DNA of 64,000 bases, from assembly GCF_004402045.1 (NCBI RefSeq), contig NZ_SOMG01000030.1, forward strand, positions 1,054,001-1,118,000, in the 5' to 3' direction. Shown piece after piece: positions 8,967 to 17,357 of the stretch. Origin of the DNA: Lelliottia nimipressuralis (GTDB taxonomy: Bacteria; Pseudomonadota; Gammaproteobacteria; Enterobacterales; Enterobacteriaceae). Numbering within the stretch: position 1 is the first letter of the stretch; the number at the start of each line of letters is the position of its first letter. Made by a program: the position numbers and the translations under genes. A model generated the notes under the pieces. That model was not told the origin of the DNA and searched no databases. It worked only from the letters and a program-made list of their open reading frames with translations.

Positions 8967-10834
8967 AGCAGCGCCCTTTTACCCATTCGCGGTGCCCAGT
9001 AGCCGATTTCACCGCGCTGCTGACTTTTCAGGGTGAATTCCGTGAAGCTGTTAATCGAGACCAGCCGTGCAAACAGGCGCTCCAGCACGCTGCCGAAAAG
9101 CCAGGGACTGGCGCCGGAAAACGCTCGCTCATCTACCGTCAGGGTAATGCCAATCCCGCGGGCGAAAACGACCGGGCCGGGTTCAGGCACGCGGCGGTGA
9201 ACCGGCTCCAGCACGCAGTGGCGAACGCCTTCCACCTGGCGCGCAACCGGCGTTTCTGCCAGGTTAGCGTACAGCCCTAACAGCTGACGCAGCGCGGCCG
9301 CGCCGTCTTCATTTTCGCTGTCCATCAGGCTGAGGTAGTTCATCTGCAGCTGGCTGATGAGCCGCCAGGTGCTGAACCCTTCGGCCAGCGCCGGACGTGG
9401 CGGCGTCGGGCCTTTACGCAGCGTCAGAGATTTCACCGGCATGGAGTCAGCCATAATGAACTGCCCGAGCTCCTGCTGCAGCATCAGCGGCAGGTCACGG
9501 CTGGTGCAGAGTACCTCGGCAGAGATATAGCGCAGGTTTTCCTGCCAAGGCGCATGCTGTTCATCCACCAGCGAGACAAACACCTCCGAACCGATATAGC
9601 CGGTACGGGTGCCGTAACGCAGGGCATGCTCAGAGAGCACGCGCTGTTCCCGGCGCAGCGAAAAATAGGCTCCGTAGTTGCCCGCATCGCCGCTCCAGGT
9701 GCTCCAGAAAGGACGAAACGTCTGGTCGTCACGCTGCCCGTCGGCGCTGCCGAAGATTTTATTCACGGCGTAAATTTCATAATCCAGCGGCCGGATGTTA
9801 TCGACCACCAGATGGTATTCATGCTGGCCTTCGTTCAGCTTTTGCCGGGCCGCCACCTTCGGAAAGAGGTTGATCACCGGCGTGCAGTGCAGCGCCAGAT
9901 GGCTGGCGTCGACCACGCGCTCCAGCTGTTCGTCCGATTTATCCAGCAGGATGAAAATATCAAAGGCTTTTTCGTTTTCACAACGCTGAATCAGCTTGCT
10001 CAGACCGCTCAGGCTGATAAAGCGGAAACGAGCCGGGAAAGCAAAGTACTCCTGCAGCAGACGGTAGCCGTCAAAGTTGCGCAGATCGTCCGGGAGCAGC
10101 GCCTGGTCCGGCTCAAAGCCCTCCTGGCGCAGCGCGTCAGACGCCAGCAGCTGCCGCTGCGGATGTTTGCTGACCGTCTGACAGACGATCCCGGCATGGT
10201 GCTCCATCACCAGCTCCAGCAGCTTCAGCGCTTCGATATCCGGGCCGCTAAGGAAAAACTCGAGCCGGTCAAAATCCAGGTGTCCGAGGTTTTGCGGACC
10301 GTCGCAGGCGATGCGGATCCGTAAGGCGCTGTTGATACCCCGCTGGCTCAGGCCCAGCTGCGCCAGCGGCAGGTCTGCGGGGACACCGCCCAGCTCAACC
10401 TTGTCGATTTTCACCGGCAGCAGATTGACCTCCTGCGCCGTCGTATAGCTGCAGGTAACACCCGTTTTTTTCAGCGCCAGGCTGTCCATCATGGTGCCGC
10501 GCGGCACGATAAAGCCTTTGCTCAGGTCGCCCCGGCTGCTGTCGGGCTCAATTTGGGCAATCGCCATCGAGGGCGTGGGCGCGAGGTAGTTCGGCGCAAT
10601 CATCTCCAGCAGACGCTGGGAGAAGCGCGGAAACTCCGCATCCATTTTCATCTGCACGCGGGAGGTCAGGAAGGCGAAGCCCTCCATCAGGCGTTCAGTG
10701 TACGGGTCCGCCACTTCGATGCCGCGCATGCCCAGCCGCCCGGCGACTTTAGGATAGCGCTCGGCAAACTCGGCCCCCATTTCACGCAGGTAGGCCAGCT
10801 CACGGTTGTAATATTCGAGCAGTTTACTTTCCAT
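8963..10834 (-). CDS. tssF: T6SS baseplate subunit TssF
   Basis: 623 residues, usual size for the VasA/ImpG family. The N-terminus MESKLLEYYNRELAYLREMG and the following EFAERYPKVAGRLG stretch are typical of TssF. Two copies of TssF and one TssG form the wedge core of the baseplate, equivalent to phage gp6 and gp7. The gene begins two bases after the tssE stop and overlaps tssG by four bases, implying translational coupling. Confidence 0.95.
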   Translation of the reverse strand: MESKLLEYYNRELAYLREMGAEFAERYPKVAGRLGMRGIEVADPYTERLMEGFAFLTSRVQMKMDAEFPRFSQRLLEMIAPNYLAPTPSMAIAQIEPDSSRGDLSKGFIVPRGTMMDSLALKKTGVTCSYTTAQEVNLLPVKIDKVELGGVPADLPLAQLGLSQRGINSALRIRIACDGPQNLGHLDFDRLEFFLSGPDIEALKLLELVMEHHAGIVCQTVSKHPQRQLLASDALRQEGFEPDQALLPDDLRNFDGYRLLQEYFAFPARFRFISLSGLSKLIQRCENEKAFDIFILLDKSDEQLERVVDASHLALHCTPVINLFPKVAARQKLNEGQHEYHLVVDNIRPLDYEIYAVNKIFGSADGQRDDQTFRPFWSTWSGDAGNYGAYFSLRREQRVLSEHALRYGTRTGYIGSEVFVSLVDEQHAPWQENLRYISAEVLCTSRDLPLMLQQELGQFIMADSMPVKSLTLRKGPTPPRPALAEGFSTWRLISQLQMNYLSLMDSENEDGAAALRQLLGLYANLAETPVARQVEGVRHCVLEPVHRRVPEPGPVVFARGIGITLTVDERAFSGASPWLFGSVLERLFARLVSINSFTEFTLKSQQRGEIGYWAPRMGKRALL

Positions 10835-10836
10835 GA

Positions 10837-11400
10837 TTACCCCGCATCTTTCAGTTCAAAATGGCCGTTTTCCAGATCGACATCGGTGCGAAACAGGAAC
10901 TCCAGCGGGTACGGCACACACCATAAACGCCCTTTTATCTCGATGGACAGCACGTTGTGCAGATCCAGCGAGGAGGTATCCGACACGCAGCGGACCTGCA
11001 GCCCCTGCGGCAAAATGCGCGGTTCAAAATTGATGATGGCCTCGGTGAGCTTGCGCTGAATATCGTGCCATTCGATATCCGACATTCGCTTCCCGGCCAG
11101 CGGCGCGACGCCGAAGTTAACCACCGAGCGGCTCACGTGCGGCAAGGCGCTTAAATCACTTGAGGCATCATGGTTGATGGTATTAAACAGCCACTGCAAA
11201 TCCCGCAGGACATTGCGGCGCAGCGCGGCGTGGGTGATCAGATTGCTGTTGGCCGACTCGCGTTTTTTTTCCGGGTCGTTATCGGTGAGACGATCCAGCA
11301 GCGAGGGCTGCATTTTATCGCGCGCCCCCACCTTCTCCTGCTTGCTGCGGGCTTGCCAGCCGCTGCGCAGCAGATCGCCTTCGCCAGCGGGATTACTCAT
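10837..11400 (-). CDS. tssE: T6SS baseplate subunit TssE (gp25-like)
   Basis: 187 residues from ATG at 11400 (MSNPAGEGDLL). This start overlaps the tagJ stop by eight bases and is preferred over a TTG 18 bases upstream. The C-terminal half has gp25/lysozyme-like baseplate features, including the RSVVNFGVAPLAG segment and the closing IEIKGRLWCVPYPLEFLFR stretch. TssE acts as the gp25 homologue that starts sheath polymerisation. It is two bases from tssF. Confidence 0.93.
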   Translation of the reverse strand: MSNPAGEGDLLRSGWQARSKQEKVGARDKMQPSLLDRLTDNDPEKKRESANSNLITHAALRRNVLRDLQWLFNTINHDASSDLSALPHVSRSVVNFGVAPLAGKRMSDIEWHDIQRKLTEAIINFEPRILPQGLQVRCVSDTSSLDLHNVLSIEIKGRLWCVPYPLEFLFRTDVDLENGHFELKDAG

Positions 11401-12205
11401 CGGCTCCATCCGTCGCAAACGTCACGAGGCTTAGCGACAGCAGCGGGCTTTCGCTTTGTTCGCTCAGCCAGGCTTTCTGGCCCATCCCTTCGTAAAGGGT
11501 GCCATCCTCGTCGAGCGGACGCCACTCGGTGGTGCGTGCCAGTTTGACCGCATCGGAGGCATCGGCCGCAAAAGGATAGCGCGCCGGGATCTGGCACACC
11601 TGTTCCGTGCCGTCGGTGAGACGCACCAGCGCATGACGCCAGACAAGGTCGGTGACGCTGGCCGGTGCCTGGAAACGGATCTCCGCAATAGCGCTAAACG
11701 GCAGCCAGAAATAACGACCGTTAACTATGGTTTCGCACACCGGGCCGAGACGGGCATCGCCGTCCATCAGCCAGTCAAAGGCCTGGGTCTCTTCGTTTTC
11801 AAGCACGATGTGGCCTGGGTTTGCCTGAGCCTGTTCAAGTGCTTCAAGACGCAGCGCCTGCGCACGCTCGCCCTCCTCGCTCAGCGCCGCGGCAAGGGTG
11901 GTCAGCCACGGCCACTGGGTTTCAGGCATGGCAGGACGCTGCGCACCGGCCATCACCTGCGCACGCTGCAGCTCGCCCTGAATGGACTGCTCCAGCAGCG
12001 TCACGGTGGGCTTCGCCTGAGGCTTCAGCGCCAGCCAGCTTTTCAGCTGGGTCAGGGCCCGCGTCCAGTTGCCGCTGAGGGTTAAAAACTGCACGAACGC
12101 GGCGCGAAGATCGGCATCTGCCGGACGGGCTTTGATTTCGGCTTCAAGACGCGCCAGCGCGTCGCTGAGCGACTCACCCGCCAGGTGTTGATAGAGCGTA
12201 TTCAT
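11393..12205 (-). CDS. tagJ: T6SS accessory protein TagJ (ImpE family)
   Basis: 270 residues, starting at ATG 12205 (MNTLYQHLAGESL), which has AAGGA at good spacing. The ATG six bases upstream lies directly on that sequence. The N-terminal half is a helical tetratricopeptide-like region (SDALARLEAEIKARPADADL), followed by an ImpE-type domain. TagJ binds the sheath and ClpV in systems where it has been studied and assists disassembly, and it occurs next to tssE as here. It overlaps tssE by eight bases. Confidence 0.9.
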   Translation of the reverse strand: MNTLYQHLAGESLSDALARLEAEIKARPADADLRAAFVQFLTLSGNWTRALTQLKSWLALKPQAKPTVTLLEQSIQGELQRAQVMAGAQRPAMPETQWPWLTTLAAALSEEGERAQALRLEALEQAQANPGHIVLENEETQAFDWLMDGDARLGPVCETIVNGRYFWLPFSAIAEIRFQAPASVTDLVWRHALVRLTDGTEQVCQIPARYPFAADASDAVKLARTTEWRPLDEDGTLYEGMGQKAWLSEQSESPLLSLSLVTFATDGADE

Positions 12206-12214
12206 AGCCATTCC

Positions 12215-13213
12215 TTAATTCGCCGCGCGCCATGCGCCCACTGCCGGATCGCGCAGCTGTGGACGCAGGGTGTCAATCAGAACGATATTCAGCGGGGTGC
12301 CGGGTGCGACCCAGGCGCTCCACGTTTTTTTCACCGCGGCGATACGCGCCTGCAGTTTGGCATCGTCGCTGGCGGTTTCACGCGAAATTTCCACCGCCAC
12401 CGTGCCGTTGCTCTTCCAGCTGTTCAGAGAGTTATCGTAAGGCAGGATCATCCAGCTCTGGTCGCTGTTTGGGGTGCTGAATACCATGCGCTCTTTGTTG
12501 ACGGAGGTGATCAGCGCATTTTCCGGGTCGGCGCTTTGGTTCAGTCCCATCACCGGGAAGCCATGAATGTAGGTCACTGCCATCTCTTTCTGCCCGCCGT
12601 TGCGGGACTGAGAAATAACGGTGTGTCCGCTCAGCCAGCTGCCGTTACCGCAGCGGGTGGTGTCAGAATCCGGAATGAAGAGCGCCGGTGCGGAAGCGCC
12701 GCCTTCCCAGAAGGTGCGCAGGTGGCAGCCGTCCTGAAGGGTAAACTCCTGCCACGGCGTGCGGTCGGCGGCGACGGTATTGGCTGCCACGTTCTGGTCT
12801 GGCGGCAGTAACGCGCCGCTGGCTGTGGTCGCGGTCGGGGTTGCGGCTGGCTCAGCCTGCGCCTGTTTCACCACCAGCGCCCAGTCCTGCGCTTTGCCTG
12901 CTGTGCCCTGCGCAAGCGTCGTACCCGCCGGATCGTTGAGCGTCCAGCTAAGTTTATTCACTTTGCTGCACTGGTGTTCCAGCAGTGAGCCAAGACGCGG
13001 CACAAAGTTTTCCAGCACAGAGACGTCTTTCTTGCCGTTCGCCACAATACGCAGCGCCACCTCTGGCTTACACCAGCTTTGTGGGGTGTTGTCTTTGATG
13101 TTGTCGATCCAGATATCCAGCTTCTGCGCAGGAGACTGCACGATGCGGAAATTTTCAGCCTGCGCGGTGGAGGTTACCGCCAGTATTGCCAAACCCGATA
13201 GCCAAAGTTTCAT
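12215..13213 (-). CDS. T6SS-locus periplasmic protein of unknown function
   Basis: 332 residues from ATG 13213, which has AAGGA nine bases upstream and begins a clear signal peptide (MKLWLSGLAILAVTSTAQA). Longer in-frame versions would place the signal peptide internally and are rejected. The mature protein starts ENFRIVQSPAQKLDIWID and has paired cysteines (QSWCKPE, EHQCSKV, QDGCHLR, TTRCGNG). An alanine- and threonine-rich linker near the middle divides it into two parts. I do not recognise a named family. Position between pppA and tagJ suggests a dedicated envelope role in this T6SS, possibly linked to the trans-membrane kinase system. Confidence 0.8.
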   Translation of the reverse strand: MKLWLSGLAILAVTSTAQAENFRIVQSPAQKLDIWIDNIKDNTPQSWCKPEVALRIVANGKKDVSVLENFVPRLGSLLEHQCSKVNKLSWTLNDPAGTTLAQGTAGKAQDWALVVKQAQAEPAATPTATTASGALLPPDQNVAANTVAADRTPWQEFTLQDGCHLRTFWEGGASAPALFIPDSDTTRCGNGSWLSGHTVISQSRNGGQKEMAVTYIHGFPVMGLNQSADPENALITSVNKERMVFSTPNSDQSWMILPYDNSLNSWKSNGTVAVEISRETASDDAKLQARIAAVKKTWSAWVAPGTPLNIVLIDTLRPQLRDPAVGAWRAAN

Positions 13214-13229
13214 ATCGTTCCTTGTGTGT

Positions 13230-14027
13230 CTAATCAGTTCCGCAGGGAAGAAATTGTGCTGCATCAGAGAGGGTGTGCAGCAAAGTGGTATCCTGAGGGT
13301 TGCCCATCCATACCGCCAGGGCAGTATAGTTATCCTGAGCATTCCCCTCCTGTTCGCCATTCTTTTGAATGATTTGGTTCATTAAGGTCAGCCACTCCTG
13401 CGGCGTATTGACCATATGCAGCGACTGCTTCATTTGCTCTTCGCTGACGCCGTGCCAGAAGCCGTCGGTGCACAGTAAGAACGCATCGCCGTCTTCGACC
13501 TGCACCACGTCGCTATAGCTGGCTTCTGGTCCACCGTTTTCAATCCCCAGCGCCAGATACAGCAGGTTGCTGTTCAGGTTGTCGGTCTGATGCCCGGCGT
13601 CCTTCATCTGCTGCACCAGGCTGTGGTCGGTGGTCACGTGCCACAGCCATCCCCGGCGGAACAGGTACAGGCGGCTGTCACCCGCGTGCGCCCAGTAGGC
13701 CAGGCCGTAATCCCGGTCAATGAACAGGCTGACCAGCGTCGTGCCCATCCGGCGATAGTCCTGAACGGCCTGCTGTTCGCTGAGAATGGTGCGATTCGCG
13801 GTCTGCACGTAGTCGCGAATATGCTGCGCATTAAGGTGTTTGTCGCCATCGAAGCGGGAGATAATGCTGTTGCGGGCCAGTTCAGCGGCAACCTCACCGC
13901 CCGGCAGGCCCGCGATGCCGTCGCAGACGACAAAGCAGGCTGAACGTTCCCCGATGGTTTCTCCCGTCTGATCCTGGTTGCTGGCGCGCGTCCCCTGGCG
14001 GGAGAGAGAAGCCGTTGCGATATTCAT
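13230..14027 (-). CDS. pppA: T6SS PP2C-type phosphatase PppA
   Basis: 265 residues. PPM/PP2C signatures are visible: SNQDQTGETIGE near the N-terminus, VCDGIAGLPGGEVAA with the metal-binding aspartate and glycine pair, and HAGDSRLYLFRRG with FLLCTDGFWHGV further on. PppA removes phosphate from the FHA protein, opposing PpkA and damping T6SS activity. Its start overlaps the tagH stop by four bases, so phosphatase and substrate are translationally coupled. Confidence 0.93.
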   Translation of the reverse strand: MNIATASLSRQGTRASNQDQTGETIGERSACFVVCDGIAGLPGGEVAAELARNSIISRFDGDKHLNAQHIRDYVQTANRTILSEQQAVQDYRRMGTTLVSLFIDRDYGLAYWAHAGDSRLYLFRRGWLWHVTTDHSLVQQMKDAGHQTDNLNSNLLYLALGIENGGPEASYSDVVQVEDGDAFLLCTDGFWHGVSEEQMKQSLHMVNTPQEWLTLMNQIIQKNGEQEGNAQDNYTALAVWMGNPQDTTLLHTLSDAAQFLPCGTD

Positions 14028-15790
14028 TTGTCTTCCGATCCACTCTGTGAGTCTTTGTACTGATTCACCTCCATGTCATACGCATGAAGGAAGGCCTCGC
14101 CGAACAGGGTGTGGAAGTCATCTTCAATTTCGCCAGCTGTCTCACCGTAGCTGCGAACAAAATAGTCCCACAGGGCGGCTTTGCGGCTTCCCGGCAGCGC
14201 CAGACGAGAGGTCATCCCGTTCTGCTTCGCCTGCTCTTCCAGCTGTTCCGGGTTAAAGGACTGCAGCATCGCGGCAATAATGGCGCGGATACCGGAGATC
14301 ATACCCAGCTGGTGCGCCTGCAGATCGATCAGCGCGTCGCGCACGGATTTTGTTGGCGGCATAAAGCCCGGCATTGGCGTACCGAACATCTGGATCAGGA
14401 CGGTTTTCCCGGTCGGCAACAGCTTGAACGGGTTGTTGGCATCGTCCAGCACCATGGTCATATCGGCTTTTACGCCGCGTTTGAGGATGGAGCGCGAGGA
14501 GAGCAGCGCCACGGTCCCCTGGGAGAACATGCCCAGGATCTGACCCAGCTGACGCATATTTTCACGGTCAAACTGCGGCACCGGCTGCATTTCGCTCAGG
14601 CCCATGCCTTCCAGCAGCGCCTCCAGCAGCTCGCCCTGCAGCACTTCGCCCTTCTCACCGCTGTTCGCCGTGGCGGCTGGGGAGGCGGCGTTATTGACCG
14701 GGTCGATACGCAAACGGCCCTTAGGCGTCTGCGCGCTACTGCGCGCAACGGCCTGCGGCGTAGGCATGGTGAAGCCTGCGTAATCCGGCCGCGCAGGCTC
14801 TTCCTCAGCACGCGGGGTTTCCTGCGGCTCAGGGGCGAACAGCGGGGAAGCGGCAAGCACGTCCTCCTCCTGCACTGGCGCTGGCTCCGTTTTTGGCTCC
14901 GGCTTTTCGTCGGCAATGTCATCCGGATGGGTTAACGGCGCGCCGCCCATCAGTCCGAGCGGGTCGTCATTACGCGCAGCGGGCGCGCTGGTCTTTCCAC
15001 CAAACAGGGCCAGCGGGTCGAGCTCATCCGTCGCCTCTTCTTCTGGCTGCACGGGGGGCGTCTCGCTCGGCGGTACCAGCGTTGACGGGGTGACGTCGTC
15101 AAAAATACTCTCTTTTTTGAACAACGCCTCATCGCTGAACAGCGTGTCCGGATCGACATTCTTCCGCTCAAGCTTCAGATCGCTGTCGTTGAACATCGCC
15201 AGCGGATCTTCGGCGTTACGCTCCGGTGCCGCGGGCTGGGTGAAGGGGTCGTGCGATGCAGCGGGCTGAGGCCTCGTGCGGTTGCTGGAGATGCTGTCGG
15301 AGATAGAGAACTCCTGCATCAGGCTATCCCAGATTTCCGTTGGCACGGCTGTCGGCTCGGTTTTCCCGCGCGGGGCGGCGCTCGCCGGTTTCGGCTGCGG
15401 AGCGGGCGCTGGCGCTGCTGGACGAACCTGCTGCTGCATGCTGGCCGCCATGCGGCTCACCGGCTGCGTGTCGTGGATAAGCTCGGTCACTTCGATGCGG
15501 TAGTCATCAATACCGAGAATGTCGCCATCCTGCAGCTCAACCTGACGCCCCCGCTCCAGCGGAATGTCATTTAATACCACGCGGGTGACGCTGCCACGGT
15601 TGGTGACGCGGCATTCCCCCTGGGCGTCAACGTGAACAATGGCCTGCAGACGCGAGATGGTGCGGTCATTGTCCGGCAATACCAGATTGTTATCCGTACC
15701 GCGCCCAATGGTGCCGCCCGGGGCGTAAAAATCACAGCTGCTCTGCGGCGGCTGATGACCGGGTTTTGTAGAAATAATCGTGAATCGCAT
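14024..15790 (-). CDS. tagH: T6SS FHA-domain protein TagH (Fha)
   Basis: 588 residues. The N-terminal 100 residues form an FHA domain: IGRGTDNNL (about 28-36), SRLQAIVH (46-53) and TNRGS (63-67). A long proline- and acid-rich linker follows, then a C-terminal TagH-type domain from about residue 390. Phosphorylated Fha is the switch that permits T6SS assembly in threonine-phosphorylation-controlled systems. Partial, decayed copies of the 5' end of this gene lie about 0.5-1.1 kb upstream, and a large hairpin sits just before the start codon. Confidence 0.94.
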   Translation of the reverse strand: MRFTIISTKPGHQPPQSSCDFYAPGGTIGRGTDNNLVLPDNDRTISRLQAIVHVDAQGECRVTNRGSVTRVVLNDIPLERGRQVELQDGDILGIDDYRIEVTELIHDTQPVSRMAASMQQQVRPAAPAPAPQPKPASAAPRGKTEPTAVPTEIWDSLMQEFSISDSISSNRTRPQPAASHDPFTQPAAPERNAEDPLAMFNDSDLKLERKNVDPDTLFSDEALFKKESIFDDVTPSTLVPPSETPPVQPEEEATDELDPLALFGGKTSAPAARNDDPLGLMGGAPLTHPDDIADEKPEPKTEPAPVQEEDVLAASPLFAPEPQETPRAEEEPARPDYAGFTMPTPQAVARSSAQTPKGRLRIDPVNNAASPAATANSGEKGEVLQGELLEALLEGMGLSEMQPVPQFDRENMRQLGQILGMFSQGTVALLSSRSILKRGVKADMTMVLDDANNPFKLLPTGKTVLIQMFGTPMPGFMPPTKSVRDALIDLQAHQLGMISGIRAIIAAMLQSFNPEQLEEQAKQNGMTSRLALPGSRKAALWDYFVRSYGETAGEIEDDFHTLFGEAFLHAYDMEVNQYKDSQSGSEDK

Positions 15791-15817
15791 GGCGTATTCC
15801 TGCTGGTATGATTAGCG

Positions 15818-15860
15818 CTCAAACGCTGCCGCTCTCGGGGCGAGAACGGCGGCGTTTGAG
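15818..15860. repeat. Long hairpin in the fha leader
   Basis: Two 20-base arms (15818-15837 and 15841-15860) are inverted copies matching at 18 of 20 positions, separated by a GGG loop. Both mismatches are of the G-U-compatible type. It lies 28 bases upstream of the tagH start, between tagH and the preceding small gene, and has no T-run to mark it as a simple terminator. One arm plus the loop recurs at 16921-16942 (21 of 22 bases identical). It may be an mRNA structure, a recombination target, or both. Confidence 0.7.
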
Positions 15861-15876
15861 AAAGTGAATATTAAAA

Positions 15877-16293
15877 CTATTTAATGAAGGTTATAAAATA
15901 TAATCCAACAATGAGCCATAGAGTGAATATTAACGCCTGTAATTTATAACGACGATGTAACTTTAGTATCCAGCCAATTCTTTCATCCGGTAACGACTGC
16001 ACGTATTTATAAGCTTCTTCCTGCACCGGCTTTTGATGAGTAAACTTCATTTTGACGCCTTTATAAAGGCGTACAAACCAGATTATTTTTTGGTAATTAA
16101 CCAGTGAACCAGAAAAAGAAGCGTAATTTGTCACAAGATCCAGGTCATATCCTTTCCGTCTGTAGTCTGAAAGAAGCTGATTATAATCATTCTCGTGCTT
16201 TTTAAAAAAACGTGAGCTGAATAGGTCCATGATTACAACAATCAGGAACAAGACCACAATAAGAAAGAATAGTAAACAGTCCATATACACCAT
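15877..16293 (-). CDS. Small membrane protein of unknown function in T6SS cargo interval
   Basis: 138 residues. The N-terminus is strongly hydrophobic (CLLFFLIVVLFLIVVIMDLF) and a second membrane segment closes the protein (ALIFTLWLIVGLYFITFI). About 80 polar, basic residues lie between them. AT content is clearly higher than in the flanking core genes, suggesting separate acquisition. No family recognised. Location between fragments of fha and next to a Tai4-like gene is compatible with a membrane immunity protein, but nothing in the sequence proves this. Start could be the ATG at 16293 or 16284, since neither has a strong ribosome-binding sequence. Confidence 0.6.
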   Translation of the reverse strand: MVYMDCLLFFLIVVLFLIVVIMDLFSSRFFKKHENDYNQLLSDYRRKGYDLDLVTNYASFSGSLVNYQKIIWFVRLYKGVKMKFTHQKPVQEEAYKYVQSLPDERIGWILKLHRRYKLQALIFTLWLIVGLYFITFIK

Positions 16294-16299
16294 AATTTA

Positions 16300-16400
16300 C
16301 TACCAAGGCTGGCGAATCTGCACTCATCTTGAGGGCCATCACGGGCTGTGACTTGAAGACGCGAGATGGTGCGGTCAAATCTCCTGGCAATATCGGTGAA
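16300..16400 (-). pseudogene. Decayed fragment of the fha FHA domain (copy A)
   Basis: On the minus strand this stretch reads DRTISRLQ followed by DECR and LGS, matching DRTISRLQ...GECR...RGS of TagH (about residues 42-67) with the same spacing. Bases 16357-16377 are identical to 15648-15668 within tagH. Similarity fades on both sides, a small indel breaks the frame upstream, and there is no start codon. It is a non-coding remnant of a partial fha duplication. Confidence 0.75.
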
Positions 16401-16403
16401 ACG

Positions 16404-16757
16404 CTATTTTTGGACATCGAGCAGGCGGATTGCGTCGCTATTGGCGATTAAGCTGCACTTTAATACCTGATAATTACCCGATTCAGTACCGCCTACCTTC
16501 TCTTTAAGTAAGGAAACAATCACCTTGTCAGCTTTTTCAAAATTCTCTGCAGGCAGATCGCTTGCTTCGAGCCATGCAGCGGCACTGGCCTCTGCATCAT
16601 CCTTCAGGATTTTACTATCTGCAATCTTGCCGATGCATCGATTTTGCACCCAGTGTTCAAAGATTTGTTGCTGAGAAAAAGCGCTGAAATCAGGCAGTGA
16701 TTGGGCATAAACAACAGGGGCATTTAATGCCAACAAGAGCAGCAGTAAACGTTTCAT
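16404..16757 (-). CDS. T6SS amidase immunity protein, Tai4-like
   Basis: 117 residues from ATG 16757, which has GGAG upstream and begins a signal peptide (MKRLLLLLLALNAPVVYAQ). A longer reading frame up to 16952 exists only because an fha remnant is fused in frame upstream. The mature part has the Tai4-type layout: NRCIGKIAD, a helical AEASAAAWLEASD region and a final LKCSLI, with the two cysteines. Tai4 proteins sit in the periplasm and inhibit the peptidoglycan amidase Tae4. No Tae4 gene is visible here, so this looks like an orphan immunity gene. Confidence 0.75.
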   Translation of the reverse strand: MKRLLLLLLALNAPVVYAQSLPDFSAFSQQQIFEHWVQNRCIGKIADSKILKDDAEASAAAWLEASDLPAENFEKADKVIVSLLKEKVGGTESGNYQVLKCSLIANSDAIRLLDVQK

Positions 16758-16800
16758 TTCAGGCTCCAGAATGTTGCGTTGCTGCGTGCCCGATAAACAG

Positions 16801-16942
16801 TAGTCATCAATACCAAGAATACCGCCATCCTGCAGTTCAACCTGACGCCCACGTTCCAGAGGAATGTCATTTAATACCACGCGGATGACGCTGCCACGGT
16901 TGGTCAGGCAGTATCCGACCGGGGCGTGAACGGCGGCGTTTG
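16801..16942 (-). pseudogene. Fragment of fha leader and FHA domain (copy B)
   Basis: Bases 16801-16904 align without gaps to tagH bases 15501-15604 (residues about 63-97), with about 96 of 104 positions identical by eye. On its upstream side, 16921-16942 repeats one arm and the loop of the fha leader hairpin (15837-15858) with one mismatch. Leader and residue 63 are therefore joined directly, skipping the first 60 codons. The frame is still open and reads into the Tai4-like gene, but it lacks most of the FHA fold. It is read here as a recombination scar. Confidence 0.8.
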
Positions 16943-16955
16943 GGGTTAACATATT

Positions 16956-17357
16956 CTATTCAGTCTGCGTAAGCTTAAACTGGCCTGAGGGGCCTTCTTG
17001 TAAGGTGAAACGGGCCGCATAGCGAATAGAATCGTTTTTCCCTGACACTTTCAGAGCAACATCATATTCTCCCGCTTGCCACGTAATCCCCGTCCACTGA
17101 TGACATTGTTGGGTCGTTAACGTCACCTCAGGGCTAAACGTTGACGGCGGCGATATCGCTTTCCATTCATTTCCCGCGCGTTTCATTATGGTGGGTGAAT
17201 GACTGGTGATAGGCGCGTCTAACCCGGCTTTAGCGGGAATAGCAAAGCAGGGTTCGTTGTTCTTTAGCGTAACCGAAAGCGGCTGATATTGTGCCGGATA
17301 AGATACACAGGCGCTCACCGTTAATGCGATTGCCACAACACTGAGTAACTGTTTCAT
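16956..17357 (-). CDS. Putative T6SS immunity lipoprotein partner of the metalloprotease-like effector
   Basis: 133 residues. ATG 17357 overlaps the stop of the preceding gene as ATGA with GGGT in front. An in-frame ATG six bases earlier is the alternative. The N-terminus is a lipoprotein signal with lipobox VSAC. The rest is a compact beta-rich domain with two cysteines (NEPCFAIP, TQQCHQW). It matches the type often annotated as periplasmic T6SS immunity lipoprotein next to Vgr-related zincin genes. The overlap with the putative effector supports a toxin and antidote pair. Confidence 0.7.
   Translation of the reverse strand: MKQLLSVVAIALTVSACVSYPAQYQPLSVTLKNNEPCFAIPAKAGLDAPITSHSPTIMKRAGNEWKAISPPSTFSPEVTLTTQQCHQWTGITWQAGEYDVALKVSGKNDSIRYAARFTLQEGPSGQFKLTQTE

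Noticed and set aside
13214..13360. 49-residue extension of the periplasmic T6SS protein
   Set aside because: It would bury the signal peptide and reads through the end of pppA.
16202..16417. 71-codon minus-strand frame overlapping an fha remnant
   Set aside because: It is out of frame with the FHA similarity and overlaps the start of the small membrane gene.
16758..16952. N-terminal extension of the Tai4-like protein
   Set aside because: It encodes an FHA fragment fused upstream by recombination. The signal peptide begins at ATG 16757 with its own ribosome-binding sequence.
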